Below are positions 6,382 to 14,970 of a stretch of 16,476 nucleotides of DNA, piece by piece. Location of the stretch: NCBI GenBank assembly GCA_947174725.1, contig CAMWKA010000009.1, positions 1 to 16,476 of the forward strand. Reading direction: 5' to 3'. Every line of letters starts with the position of its first letter. Positions within the stretch are counted from its first letter, which is position 1. The translations under genes were made by a program, and so were the position numbers. This DNA is from an uncultured Lachnospiraceae bacterium (GTDB taxonomy: Bacteria > Bacillota > Clostridia > Lachnospirales > Lachnospiraceae). Below the pieces are notes generated by a model that saw nothing but the letters and a program-made list of their open reading frames with translations, was not told the DNA's origin and did not search any database.

Positions 6382-8409
6382 CTATTCAATCACATTAAGA
6401 TCTACGTTTACCGCCGGCGGTATTTCATTACCGCTGACGACGCCCTCTTCTCCTTCGGGGAACAGTTCCTCTTCTGGAACGGGATCTGATACAGTATATG
6501 GCGCTTCATGTCTATTATATCCGTACATATGAATACTCCTATCGATCCAGTTATATCTGTTCTGAACAAAGGTCCGCAGGGCATTGACCTGATATTCGGA
6601 ACTGCTGGTACCGCGTACATGATTATTATAGACGCGGGAAGCTGCAACCATCTCACCGTGCCGGTCGATGGATTCCATAGCCGTGGCAAGCAGGTCTTCT
6701 TTGACTTCATCCCACCGCTCCTGCACAGCAAGCATAAAATCATCCGATTGATAGAGATAGCTCATATAATGATTTTGTGCAAGATCATAGACCTGCTCCG
6801 CAGTCGCCCAATAAGCATAGCTCTTGTTGTCATTGTCAAAGTTACCGAATGCCATATCAAAATCCCATACAGGTCCTAACATGACTTTTTCTCCCGGACG
6901 TCGGTAAAGGAAGCTGCTTCGCCAGAAAGATGAGTCGGTATTATTGGTCAGTTCCATAACAATAAACCAGTCTACCCACGAATCCATGTCGATATATTCT
7001 TCATATCCCGTACCTCTGACAAGCGCGCGGTCCAGTTCATTCATGTAATTATAAACATAGTAAAATTCATCGTTGTAAGGTTTGTCTATCATAGGATATT
7101 GAAAAAACATTTTCGGAGAATGTGCAGTCATAAAATATTCCTGACCATATACATGGGGTCTCATCAGATCTCCTCCGCACTCCAAGAAAAAGGCAAGATC
7201 CATATCCTCGCTATCTTCCGGCGGCTGATAATCTTCCCCGGAAAACATATTGATCTTTTGCAGATCCACCTCTATTTTTTCGGAAAAGGTATAGACTCCC
7301 AGATACTCTCCATTCAGATAGACGTCCACCGGAATCTGTTCCGGCGTATATTCCAGATGATCCATGCAGGCGGCGATATCCATGGCAACGCAGTTGCGGA
7401 TCAGGGAGGGATCCCGGTAAGTAGAGACAAGGACCCATTTTTCGGAAGGGATCATGCCGAAGAAAGAGACTCTGTCATCAAATTTTATAAGATAGCTTTT
7501 CTGTGTAGAATATCTCCAACTGGTATTGCCTCTTCCGCGGATACTGATTTCATATGTTGTGTCGTCGAGGGTAAAATTACCGCTGACATATTCATACTTG
7601 GAAGTGATCTCTGCTCCCATATCCGTCGTAAGGAACATAGTGGGAATATCATAGGTCTGGCGTCTTGTCACAACAGGATAGGAAGTGATGTTTCCGTCAG
7701 AATCTACGATATATAGGATAGGATTCTGTGTCAGATCGATGCTGCCGTTGGAATTGATATATGCGGGAGTGAAGGAATCCGATGCATCCACAGAAGCAGT
7801 CGAAGGCAGATCAGAGGTCCCGGCGCTGTCCGGATCATAAAAGTAGCAGCCGCGCTCCGGAAGATCCTCTGTGATTTGGTCGTTGGCAGCAGCTGTCAAC
7901 TCTTCATTGTCGGATGGTGTTTCTTCCGGCAGCTTAAAGGTGACGCGTGCAGCGGTCAGCATCGCATCGTCGATATCGGGAGTGATTTCCAGATAGATAA
8001 TACCGTTTTCAAAAGAACAGGTAACGCCATCATAAGCTGATCCATAATAGGAAGTTTTATAATAAGTAACAGATTCCGGCAGCAGTCCGGCGGATGATAT
8101 CGAAGCGTTATTCGTATCAGCCATATTAATAATACTGGGTGTGCCGGGATTGACAGAAAGAGTATAGGTTCGCGGAATGTTTGGATCCTGATAAGCATCA
8201 TTGGTCATATTACTGCTTGGACTTAAGACAGCGGATATGGTTTCATTGCTTGAAGAAGTGGCGGAATCATCCATATTTTCCGAGCCCGGCAGATGGGTGC
8301 AGCCGTATAAAACCGCTGCCAAAGATAAAGCCGTTAGCATGATCGTTTTATGTATGCGGAAAGAATATGCTGTTTTCTTTAATTGAATAATATGTTCTTT
8401 CAATTTCAT
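6382..8409 (-). CDS. CotH-kinase-like lipoprotein
   Basis: A 675-residue exported lipoprotein of the CotH family, whose best-known member is the atypical spore-coat protein kinase CotH. A signal peptide ends in lipobox VLYGC (Cys37), followed by a Ser/Asn-rich linker. A beta-rich region (about 75-280) precedes the CotH core. The core begins SIRGRGNTSW (about 288-297) with YLIKF and WVLVSTYRDPSLIRN. It continues with DVYLNGEYLGVYTFSEKIEV and ends with the metal-binding GPVWDFDMAFGN (about 512-523). The start is ATG 8409 with AAAGGTG just upstream; the GTG at 8412 is too close to the RBS. It lies 27 nt after the unknown membrane gene. Here it is more likely to act on a cell-surface or matrix protein or polymer than on spore coat, but the substrate is unknown. 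Confidence 0.88.
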   Translation of the reverse strand: MKLKEHIIQLKKTAYSFRIHKTIMLTALSLAAVLYGCTHLPGSENMDDSATSSSNETISAVLSPSSNMTNDAYQDPNIPRTYTLSVNPGTPSIINMADTNNASISSAGLLPESVTYYKTSYYGSAYDGVTCSFENGIIYLEITPDIDDAMLTAARVTFKLPEETPSDNEELTAAANDQITEDLPERGCYFYDPDSAGTSDLPSTASVDASDSFTPAYINSNGSIDLTQNPILYIVDSDGNITSYPVVTRRQTYDIPTMFLTTDMGAEITSKYEYVSGNFTLDDTTYEISIRGRGNTSWRYSTQKSYLIKFDDRVSFFGMIPSEKWVLVSTYRDPSLIRNCVAMDIAACMDHLEYTPEQIPVDVYLNGEYLGVYTFSEKIEVDLQKINMFSGEDYQPPEDSEDMDLAFFLECGGDLMRPHVYGQEYFMTAHSPKMFFQYPMIDKPYNDEFYYVYNYMNELDRALVRGTGYEEYIDMDSWVDWFIVMELTNNTDSSFWRSSFLYRRPGEKVMLGPVWDFDMAFGNFDNDNKSYAYWATAEQVYDLAQNHYMSYLYQSDDFMLAVQERWDEVKEDLLATAMESIDRHGEMVAASRVYNNHVRGTSSSEYQVNALRTFVQNRYNWIDRSIHMYGYNRHEAPYTVSDPVPEEELFPEGEEGVVSGNEIPPAVNVDLNVIE

Positions 8410-8436
8410 CACACCTTTATGTTTTTTGATGTCATC

Positions 8437-9564
8437 TTAGCGGATATCAGCAATCAGCCAGCTGCCATTCTGTAGTACAAAGTAATAGACGTTATCGGTT
8501 GTATCGATCATTTCCCGACCGCTTGATAACGTCATGGACTTATCAAAGGAGACGCGGCAGGAAAAGCACCGGTCATTATATGGGATATATTCCGTGATAC
8601 TTTCATTTAAGAAGTGCGTATCGGTATGCGCGGAAAAAATCTGCATGTCTTCACGGCGGTATTGGTCTGCCAGAGTCAGATAGATAGAATCTTCCGGAAA
8701 TAATTCCCGTATCGGGTCCACGCTCTCTCGGCAGCCCGGCAGGTCTCTGGAAAAAAAGTTGGAATAGGTTTCTACCGCATCCAATACGATGGATCTTAAT
8801 TCCGTGCTGATTTCTTCTTCCGCCGGAAGATAACAGAGGGTAATATTGTCGGAAGAGGTTTCCGTGTTATCGGTAACAACAGGGATTGCAGAGGAGGTAT
8901 CGGATAGTGGCAGTTCACAACCGTCTGCATTCAAAACCGTAATCTGTGCAGGGTGTTTTAATCCGCTTACCTGATAAGTAACCTGCTCCGGTACACTGAC
9001 ATATGCCGCGCTGTATTCCAGTTCCTCATAAAATACTCTTTCCGTAATATAAGTATCGGTAAGAGGGATATTATTGATTTTAACAGTATAGTTACTTGGT
9101 ACGGTTATAGCAGCGCTGTAGTCTCCGCGATCTTCATATGCGTCCAGTGCCGTAAGCTGCCAATCGGTAATCGGTATCGCAATCAGGCGCGTGGTGGTAC
9201 TCATAGGTTGTAGGACAGCTGTTCCGACCGGCGTTTCTCCTGCGTAGATGCCGTAGGTGAGAGTGCCGTCCGTATAACTCTCCTTCAGAAAATGATACTG
9301 CAGGTCGTTATTTTCCAAAAGCAGCCGCAGTTGTTCCTGATAATCTTCTAACGTCTCAAATTCGTTAAAGGTCAGTACCGCCGTATTCATGGATAAAGTG
9401 AGATCGGGCACGGCGATCAGCGCATCCATCAAATACTTTGGCTGAGACGCCTCATAAAGAATCAGGGTTTTTCGCGCATACCAAAGAAAGACCATCATCA
9501 ACAGAAGCAGGACTGCCAGATAGATCATATAGATCATTTTCATTTTGCCTGACTTTTTTTTCAT
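8437..9564 (-). CDS. Unknown single-pass membrane protein, extracytoplasmic
   Basis: I do not recognise this family. The protein has a lysine-rich N-terminus, one TM helix (about 10-29, IYLAVLLLLMMVFLWYA) and about 340 residues outside the membrane. The outer part looks like two or three small alpha/beta domains: an early LTFNEFETLEDYQEQLRLLLE region, a middle beta-rich stretch containing YTVKINNIPLTDTYI, and a C-terminal NTF2/SnoaL-like segment ending VYYFVLQNGSWLIADIR. Start choice: ATG 9564 has GAGGA 5 nt upstream; ATG 9576 is in frame and possible but has a weaker RBS. It lies between the NAGPA-like gene and cotH-like gene on one strand, so it probably serves the same envelope process, perhaps as a scaffold. 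Function is unknown. Confidence 0.7.
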   Translation of the reverse strand: MKKKSGKMKMIYMIYLAVLLLLMMVFLWYARKTLILYEASQPKYLMDALIAVPDLTLSMNTAVLTFNEFETLEDYQEQLRLLLENNDLQYHFLKESYTDGTLTYGIYAGETPVGTAVLQPMSTTTRLIAIPITDWQLTALDAYEDRGDYSAAITVPSNYTVKINNIPLTDTYITERVFYEELEYSAAYVSVPEQVTYQVSGLKHPAQITVLNADGCELPLSDTSSAIPVVTDNTETSSDNITLCYLPAEEEISTELRSIVLDAVETYSNFFSRDLPGCRESVDPIRELFPEDSIYLTLADQYRREDMQIFSAHTDTHFLNESITEYIPYNDRCFSCRVSFDKSMTLSSGREMIDTTDNVYYFVLQNGSWLIADIR

Positions 9565-9618
9565 ACCAATCCTCATATTCTTCGCGAAGCAGCCTTTGCT
9601 GCGACTTAATAAAGAAAT

Positions 9619-9663
9619 GAAAAACGCCGTTTAAAAGCGAACTCGTTCGCTTTTGCGTTTTTC
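9619..9663 (-). terminator. Hairpin between the NAGPA-like and unknown membrane genes
   Basis: A perfect 9-bp inner stem AAAAGCGAA / TTCGCTTTT (9633-9641 and 9646-9654) is extended by GAAAAACGC / GCGTTTTTC (9619-9627 and 9655-9663), with a 5-nt bulge on one side. Read on the minus strand, the 3' arm ends GGCGTTTTTC, so it resembles a terminator or attenuator inside the minus-strand set. Its right arm overlaps the family 2 end motif. Confidence 0.5.
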
Positions 9664-9693
9664 GGTGTGAGACTTAGAAGTTCTTCTCACACT
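9655..9693 (-). repeat. Palindromic element, family 2, copy B
   Basis: On the minus strand the NAGPA-like stop codon TAA runs straight into GTGTGAG, a short stem, CTCACAC, and then TCACACCGAAAAACGC (9670 down to 9655), a 16-nt exact match to 2987-3002. The stem pairs GTGTGAG (9692-9686) with CTCACAC (9671-9665). The middle of the stem is unlike copy A, so the ends are conserved while the interior is not. Confidence 0.55.
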
Positions 9694-10856
9694 TATCTGG
9701 TAACGATAAACGCTGTTGGCAGCCGCTTGGAAGCGTCTGCATAGGAAAGCGTAGAGGAGGTGATCCTGTATTCGCCGTCATAATAAAGGGAAGAGGAGCT
9801 TCCCCCGTCTAAATTGGCGGCATTGACCGCGCCGTATTCCGAAAGGATGTTGATCAGATCTTGTCCGGTGGCACCCAGATGACCGGCTGTTCCACGACCG
9901 TCCGTTACCAGAAATAGTACGGTTCCGTCAGCGCATTGTCCGATGGCGGTGCGGGGATTGGCGCCGACTCCTCTGCCGTTTAGATTGACCGGTACGCCAT
10001 CTTCTATAAGTTTTGTAAAATGATTTGTATCGCCGTTGCTGATATCTTTAAAGGATACTGCGTCTATAATCATGTGATCTGTTACATAGGAGGTAAATTG
10101 GTCCGCTGTCATGGATCCGATTTCCTTAATAATGAGTATATGGCTGTCGTTAAATCCAATCATAACGTCGCCGTAGGAAGGTTCATTAAATAAGATTTCT
10201 CCGTCGCAGACTACTACACCGACGGGACGACCTCCCCAGTTGACACCGGCTGTAATGAATTCTCCTGCATTGATGGCGGCAAGGGCGTCATAAACGTCAC
10301 AATATTCACCGGTTGTCAGTCCATTCTTTTCTCGTTCGGTTGAAGACCAGGGATAAGATGTGGCAATACCAACACGGGACGGGTCACGAACCACAAGAAG
10401 CTGCGCGTCAAAAGTTCTGCCGCTGATCGGGATCAGACCGATCTCACTGATCTCGTTGACTACGGAAGGAATTTCTGTGACTATCGAACTGTTCCCTGTT
10501 CTTACAGAGGAAGAGACAGCTTCTGTAGCAGTGGAATCATCCGTAAGGGTATCAGTGGAAGCTGTCTGCTGTCCGGAAGGATCCAGTAATGCGGCATACC
10601 GCGCCGCGGCATCATCTGTAGCAGTACGGCTTTGGGTAATGGCAAGCACCTCTTCTTCCGACAGATACCAGGAAACGACAAATTTCATGCCGCCGGTTTC
10701 CAGCATGGTTGCTACAAAAGTATTGCGCGCCGTGTTGGAGGGTCCTTTGCAAAACAGCATCATCAAAAGATATAACGTCAGGATGACGACAGCGATTGTG
10801 CTGATAAAAAATAACATTATCCATCCCAGTGCCTTTAAAAATTTTCTGCTGTCCAT
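9693..10856 (-). CDS. NAGPA-family phosphodiester glycosidase, membrane-anchored
   Basis: A 387-residue protein with one N-terminal TM helix (about 11-34) and a Thr/Ser/Ala-rich linker (about 75-125). Its C-terminal domain is of the phosphodiester alpha-GlcNAcase (NAGPA) family, found in the mammalian uncovering enzyme and many bacterial exopolysaccharide loci. Family landmarks are AINAGEFI…GVNWGGRPVGVVVCDGEI, NGRGVGANPRTAIGQ (about 292-306), VLFLVTDGRGTAGHLGATGQDL, and NLDGGSSSSLYYDG (about 346-359) near the C-terminus. In bacteria the domain probably cleaves or remodels phosphodiester-linked sugars on surface polymers. ATG 10856 has AAAGGA upstream and a good promoter lies at 10910-10938. 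It is the first gene of the minus-strand envelope set and is divergent from the EAL operon. Confidence 0.88.
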   Translation of the reverse strand: MDSRKFLKALGWIMLFFISTIAVVILTLYLLMMLFCKGPSNTARNTFVATMLETGGMKFVVSWYLSEEEVLAITQSRTATDDAAARYAALLDPSGQQTASTDTLTDDSTATEAVSSSVRTGNSSIVTEIPSVVNEISEIGLIPISGRTFDAQLLVVRDPSRVGIATSYPWSSTEREKNGLTTGEYCDVYDALAAINAGEFITAGVNWGGRPVGVVVCDGEILFNEPSYGDVMIGFNDSHILIIKEIGSMTADQFTSYVTDHMIIDAVSFKDISNGDTNHFTKLIEDGVPVNLNGRGVGANPRTAIGQCADGTVLFLVTDGRGTAGHLGATGQDLINILSEYGAVNAANLDGGSSSSLYYDGEYRITSSTLSYADASKRLPTAFIVTR

Positions 10857-10909
10857 CAGCTATCCTTTCTTTCAGTTGACTTATACAGGAAACTTTAGCT
10901 TGATTTTGT

Positions 10910-10938
10910 ATTGTATCACAAATAGCGATATTATACAA
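10910..10938 (-). promoter_or_regulatory. Sigma-A-type promoter for the minus-strand envelope operon
   Basis: On the minus strand, TTGTAT (10938-10933), a 17-nt spacer and TACAAT (10915-10910) stand about 50 nt before the NAGPA-like ATG. Sequence and spacing are close to consensus. Confidence 0.65.
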
Positions 10939-11030
10939 ATTTATTCTTATCTCTATACATATTATACATATTGCCAGATACTATGCAAATTTATGCCGGA
11001 GTAAAAAACTGTAAAAGATGATCATAAATC

Positions 11031-11060
11031 CTTGTCTGAACAAGAGATTTGTAATATAAT
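11031..11060 (+). promoter_or_regulatory. Sigma-A-type promoter with overlapping palindrome for the EAL operon
   Basis: TTGTCT (11032-11037), a 17-nt spacer and a perfect TATAAT (11055-11060) lie 36 nt before the GTG start. The 14-nt inverted repeat CTTGT-CTGA-ACAAG (11031-11044) covers the -35 box and could be an operator. The predicted leader is only about 30 nt, too short for a riboswitch. Confidence 0.7.
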
Positions 11061-11096
11061 AAAATGGACTATTGAATATTTGGAGGTTGTTTTTTC

Positions 11097-13055
11097 GTGC
11101 CTGCTGGAACCGGTTATCTGATCACGACTGTTATGATGTCATTCATCATGGTTATATATTTTAATAAAACCAGAAAAATTGCGGTTTTTCAGGATGAGAT
11201 TTTATTGCTGTTAGTTGTTATGAATGATTTGTCGGCAGTCTGCGAACTTATAAGATGCGGTATGACCGCCATGCTGGGAAGCAGTAACGTTGCGGCAGGT
11301 ACATTGATAGCGTGCTCGACAGGATATTTTGCGACGCATATTCTGGTGCTCCCTTTGATGTGTCTGTATATCCTGAGTATTGCCAAATCTTGGCGGGAGA
11401 CTTCCCTGTTGTTTAAACTGTCCTTTGTGCTTCCGTTGTTGTTGGCCGGCGTTATGATCCTGACGAATCTGAAAACAGGATATCTGTTTACGATTACGGC
11501 GGATGGCATTTATCAGCGTGGAAAGGGAATTCTTGGATTTTATATGATTGCGGGATACTACCTGATGTATCTGATCGGATTGATCATCGTTTATCGCAAA
11601 TACTATTCCTTCAGCAGGAAGATGATATTTGGGGCTGTGATAGCGATGTGCGTGGCAAGTACGCTGTTTCAGTTTCTGTTTCCGTCGCAGGTTCTGGAGA
11701 CAACCGCTATTGCAGTCGGTTCGTTGATATTGCTTTTCTTTATTCAAAATCCCGGCGCGCAGATAGACCGTACGACCAAAGCATACTCGAAAAAGATATT
11801 TTACAGCGTGATGCGACAAAACTGCCTTTTCGGAAATCATCGTGAACTGTTTATGATCGTGTTAGATAATCTGCAGAAAGATGAATTTAACGCGGATTAT
11901 GAAAAGTTGGACGATGCATTGTCGCAGATGGTCGGTTTTTTGAAAAAGCTGCATACAAAATGTAATGTATATCGAATAGATAAATATGTATTTTGTCTGG
12001 AATTGTCCAATCTGCAGGAAACAAGAACAGAGCAGATCCTGGAAGAGATCCGTGAGCGCTTTGAAAACCCTTGGGGATATGTGGAGTGCAATCTGTATTT
12101 AAAAGCGAAGATTGGCAGGATCTCTATTCCGGATGAACTCCATACGATCGACCAACTGCTGGGCGTCTTAGATTGTATGGTGTTGGAAGAATACACAGAG
12201 GAGACGCTGCGTGTGGAGCAATTTGATCTGGAGGAATCGGAACGTTCCAAAAAGATCAGTGATGTGCTGGCGCAGTCTATGGAGAAAGGTAAATTTGATA
12301 TGCGGTATACGCCGATCTGCTGCCTGAGGGACAGAAGCATTGTTGGCGCAGAGGTGACGATTCGTTTTTATGAAGATAGTTTAGGATATATATATGATGA
12401 TGAGATACTGGAATTTGCTGAGAAGGCAGGTCATGCGGCGAATCTCGGACAGATGATTTTTGAATATACCTGTCGTACCATAGAGGAGGAAAATCTGGAG
12501 AAAATAGGTATCAAATTTATCTGTATCCAGATTCTTCCTGCATTGTGTATGCTGCAGGGATTAAGTGACAGGCTGATTGATATTATGGAAAAATATCACG
12601 TCAATCCCTCAAGTATCTGTCTGCAGATCTCGGAGGCTGCTATTGCTAATGCAACAGGAACCTTTCGTGAGAATATGGAATTTCTTGCTAATAAGGGCGT
12701 GAGATTCTGTTTGACAGGATACGGAAGTGGATATACTAATATCTCATCCATTTACGATCTGCCCTTTTCGCTGATTAAATTCAGCGAGAGCTTTACGCAG
12801 TCGGCATTGGTAAATGAAAAGGCAAGAATCACCTTTGAGTGTCTGCTGGCGCTTTTCAGAGAGCTGAATCTGGAAACAAGGGTACCGGGGATCGATGATT
12901 TGGATTTCTTTGATATGGTATCGGATATGGCTTGTGATTACGCGGAAGGAGATTATTTCTTCGAACAGCTTGATATGGCGGGATTCCGGCATCTTTTAAA
13001 GGATGCGGCGGAACAGACAAAGCATCAGATGGAGGAGGCAGAGAATGGGGTATAA
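11097..13055 (+). CDS. Seven-TM protein with degenerate EAL (and GGDEF-like) domain
   Basis: A 652-residue protein that starts with seven likely TM helices (to about residue 220), then a GGDEF-like fold lacking the signature (NVYRIDKYVFCLEL where GGDEF would be), then an EAL-like domain. EAL domains hydrolyse c-di-GMP, but nearly all catalytic positions have changed. EAL is EVT (419-421), the metal-binding Asn is Gln (CIQIL), the ExTES motif is QISEA (510-514), DDxGTGYS is TGYGSGYT (540-547), KID is KFS (561-563), EGVE is PGID (597-600), and the QGYYF Gln is Glu. It is predicted to be inactive as an enzyme and could be a c-di-GMP receptor or a partner of the next protein. The start is GTG 11097, with TGGAGGTTG 8 nt upstream. 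The stop overlaps the next gene by 11 nt. Confidence 0.85.
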   Translation: MPAGTGYLITTVMMSFIMVIYFNKTRKIAVFQDEILLLLVVMNDLSAVCELIRCGMTAMLGSSNVAAGTLIACSTGYFATHILVLPLMCLYILSIAKSWRETSLLFKLSFVLPLLLAGVMILTNLKTGYLFTITADGIYQRGKGILGFYMIAGYYLMYLIGLIIVYRKYYSFSRKMIFGAVIAMCVASTLFQFLFPSQVLETTAIAVGSLILLFFIQNPGAQIDRTTKAYSKKIFYSVMRQNCLFGNHRELFMIVLDNLQKDEFNADYEKLDDALSQMVGFLKKLHTKCNVYRIDKYVFCLELSNLQETRTEQILEEIRERFENPWGYVECNLYLKAKIGRISIPDELHTIDQLLGVLDCMVLEEYTEETLRVEQFDLEESERSKKISDVLAQSMEKGKFDMRYTPICCLRDRSIVGAEVTIRFYEDSLGYIYDDEILEFAEKAGHAANLGQMIFEYTCRTIEEENLEKIGIKFICIQILPALCMLQGLSDRLIDIMEKYHVNPSSICLQISEAAIANATGTFRENMEFLANKGVRFCLTGYGSGYTNISSIYDLPFSLIKFSESFTQSALVNEKARITFECLLALFRELNLETRVPGIDDLDFFDMVSDMACDYAEGDYFFEQLDMAGFRHLLKDAAEQTKHQMEEAENGV

Positions 13056-14970
13056 TTTTAGTTATAGTTATGTCGCAATCGTACTCTTCTTTTTGCTGCT
13101 CTTCTTTTTTAGCGGCAAGAAAAAGATTACTCTGCAGATTTATAATATATATTATATTATGTTAGGTTTTATGCTCTTCTCCGCTATTATGGATGTGATC
13201 TTGTTTCAGCAGATTCAGAGCGGGATGTTACAAGGGACGATGGTCATGGATATCATAGCGGTCTTTTATATCCTGATCCAAAAAATGATTTTTCCTGTCT
13301 GTATCATGTATTTATTGAGTATTTCCAATATTGATCTGACGAAGAATAGAAAATGGAGGCTGAGTCTTGATCTTCCTTATATGGTATTAGCCGGACTGGT
13401 GATCGCGTCTATTTGGACGGGATGGGTATTTGGATTTGATCAGAACGGAATGATCACGACGGGTAGTATTCCACTGATCAGGCAGATCTATATGGCCTAC
13501 TATTCTGTGCATACCCTGGTGGTCATTGTCTGTTACAGAAAGACGATTGGATTTGAGAAGATTACTTATATATTGAATTGTATTGCCTTTTTATTCTGCG
13601 CCAATATGATACAGTTGATCTTTCCGGAACAGAGGATATTTTTCTTTATTATGGCATTGTGCGTCATTTGTATGATCTATTCCGTGAAACGGCCGGATGA
13701 GGCGTTTGATGAGACGAATGCGCTTTATCGGGATGCGCTGTTGAAAGAAGTTGCCACTGAATATAAATCCCGTTCCCCGTTCTTTATCTTTTTTATCAGG
13801 ATCCATGATTATAAGATATTGACGGATTCGCTTGGTCAGGATTCCATCAATGAGATATTTTCTGATGTGGTTTCCTTCCTGACTGTATTTACCAAAGGAA
13901 CCAATGTATTTCGCGTGGATGATAATGTGCTTGCGATCAAGATGAAAATCATGGAAGAGGAACAAACGGAGAATATGATCAAAGCCATTGCGCAGAGATT
14001 TAAGCAGGCATGGAAGAATGGAGCCATGAAGGCGGTCTTATCCACCAGTTTTGTGAAAGCCAAATGTCCCGAGGAGGTTTCCGCATACGAGGATTTTGTA
14101 CATCTGATCAGCGTGGTAGGCAGGAAAGAAGGTATCATTGATCACGTATACGGCGTCAATGAAATTATCGGGGAAGATTATGAGAAAGAGATCATAGAGG
14201 CAATCAAGCGTGGTCTGGAAAAAGATAAGTTTCAGGTTTATTATCAACCGATCTTTTCGACCAAGGAAAAACGTATCGTAGCAGCAGAGGCTTTGGTTCG
14301 GTTAAATGACGATAAGCTGGGCTTTATCTCTCCTGAGGTTATGGTGCCGCTTGCCGAGCGGGAGGGCTATATCCTAGAGATCGGAAAGAAAGTGTTTACG
14401 GAAGTATGCCGTTTCTTTATGGAGGAAAATCTGACGGATCTTGGGATCGAGTATATTGAAGTCAATCTTTCCGTAAAACAGTGCATGCACCATGAATTGG
14501 CGAAGAATTTCTTAGAGATCATGAAGCAATATGGACTAAGTAATAGTCAGATCAATTTTGAGATCACGGAATCTTCAGCGATGGTTTCCAACGCTGCTTT
14601 GATCAGTAATATCAACTATTTTGAGGAAAATGGTGTTTCCCTTTCCCTGGATGATTATGGAACGGGATATTCCAATGTTTCTTATCTGTACCAGATGCCA
14701 TTCCAGATCTTAAAGATCGATAAGAGCATCCTCTGGTCTTCAGAAAAGAATCAAAAGGCTGATTTCACACTAAGGAGTATTTTTGATATGACCAATAAGC
14801 TGGGACTTCATGTTGTAGTGGAAGGCGTGGAGACGGAGGCGCAGATAATTAAGCTGTTAAAATTGGGCTGCGATTATTTTCAGGGATATTACTTCTCCAA
14901 GCCTATTCCCGGAAAGGATTATATCAGATACCTTGAAGAATTTCAATTACCGGAGGTATGTGACGCATGA
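13045..14970 (+). CDS. Seven-TM c-di-GMP phosphodiesterase with intact EAL domain
   Basis: A 641-residue paralogue of the upstream protein: seven TM helices, a GGDEF-like fold without the signature (FRVDDNVLAI at that spot), and a complete EAL domain. Catalytic features are all present: AEALVRL (E415), EVNLS, EITES (506-510), LDDYGTGYSN (D536, D537), KIDK (557-560), EGVE (593-596) and FQGYYFSKP. It should hydrolyse c-di-GMP to pGpG at the inner membrane face, lowering c-di-GMP and so probably reducing exopolysaccharide or sessile behaviour. I chose ATG 13045, preceded by GGAGGAGG at 7 nt, over the in-frame ATG 13003. The upstream gene ends inside it and the next gene overlaps by ATGA, so all three are translationally coupled. 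The TM part may sense a signal or partner. Confidence 0.9.
   Translation: MGYNFSYSYVAIVLFFLLLFFFSGKKKITLQIYNIYYIMLGFMLFSAIMDVILFQQIQSGMLQGTMVMDIIAVFYILIQKMIFPVCIMYLLSISNIDLTKNRKWRLSLDLPYMVLAGLVIASIWTGWVFGFDQNGMITTGSIPLIRQIYMAYYSVHTLVVIVCYRKTIGFEKITYILNCIAFLFCANMIQLIFPEQRIFFFIMALCVICMIYSVKRPDEAFDETNALYRDALLKEVATEYKSRSPFFIFFIRIHDYKILTDSLGQDSINEIFSDVVSFLTVFTKGTNVFRVDDNVLAIKMKIMEEEQTENMIKAIAQRFKQAWKNGAMKAVLSTSFVKAKCPEEVSAYEDFVHLISVVGRKEGIIDHVYGVNEIIGEDYEKEIIEAIKRGLEKDKFQVYYQPIFSTKEKRIVAAEALVRLNDDKLGFISPEVMVPLAEREGYILEIGKKVFTEVCRFFMEENLTDLGIEYIEVNLSVKQCMHHELAKNFLEIMKQYGLSNSQINFEITESSAMVSNAALISNINYFEENGVSLSLDDYGTGYSNVSYLYQMPFQILKIDKSILWSSEKNQKADFTLRSIFDMTNKLGLHVVVEGVETEAQIIKLLKLGCDYFQGYYFSKPIPGKDYIRYLEEFQLPEVCDA

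Noticed and set aside
7099..7716. 205-codon plus-strand ORF inside the CotH region
   Set aside because: It lies antisense to conserved CotH motifs; its composition reflects the codon bias of the opposite strand.
10360..11004. 214-codon plus-strand ORF over the NAGPA-like gene and its promoter
   Set aside because: It is antisense to conserved coding sequence and runs through the minus-strand promoter; no RBS.
11061..11096. c-di-GMP riboswitch ahead of the EAL operon
   Set aside because: The leader from the predicted start site is about 30 nt, too short to hold GEMM-I or GEMM-II aptamers.
13003..13044. Longer N-terminus of the active EAL protein
   Set aside because: The added residues are arginine-rich and overlap the upstream gene; GGAGGAGG fits ATG 13045.
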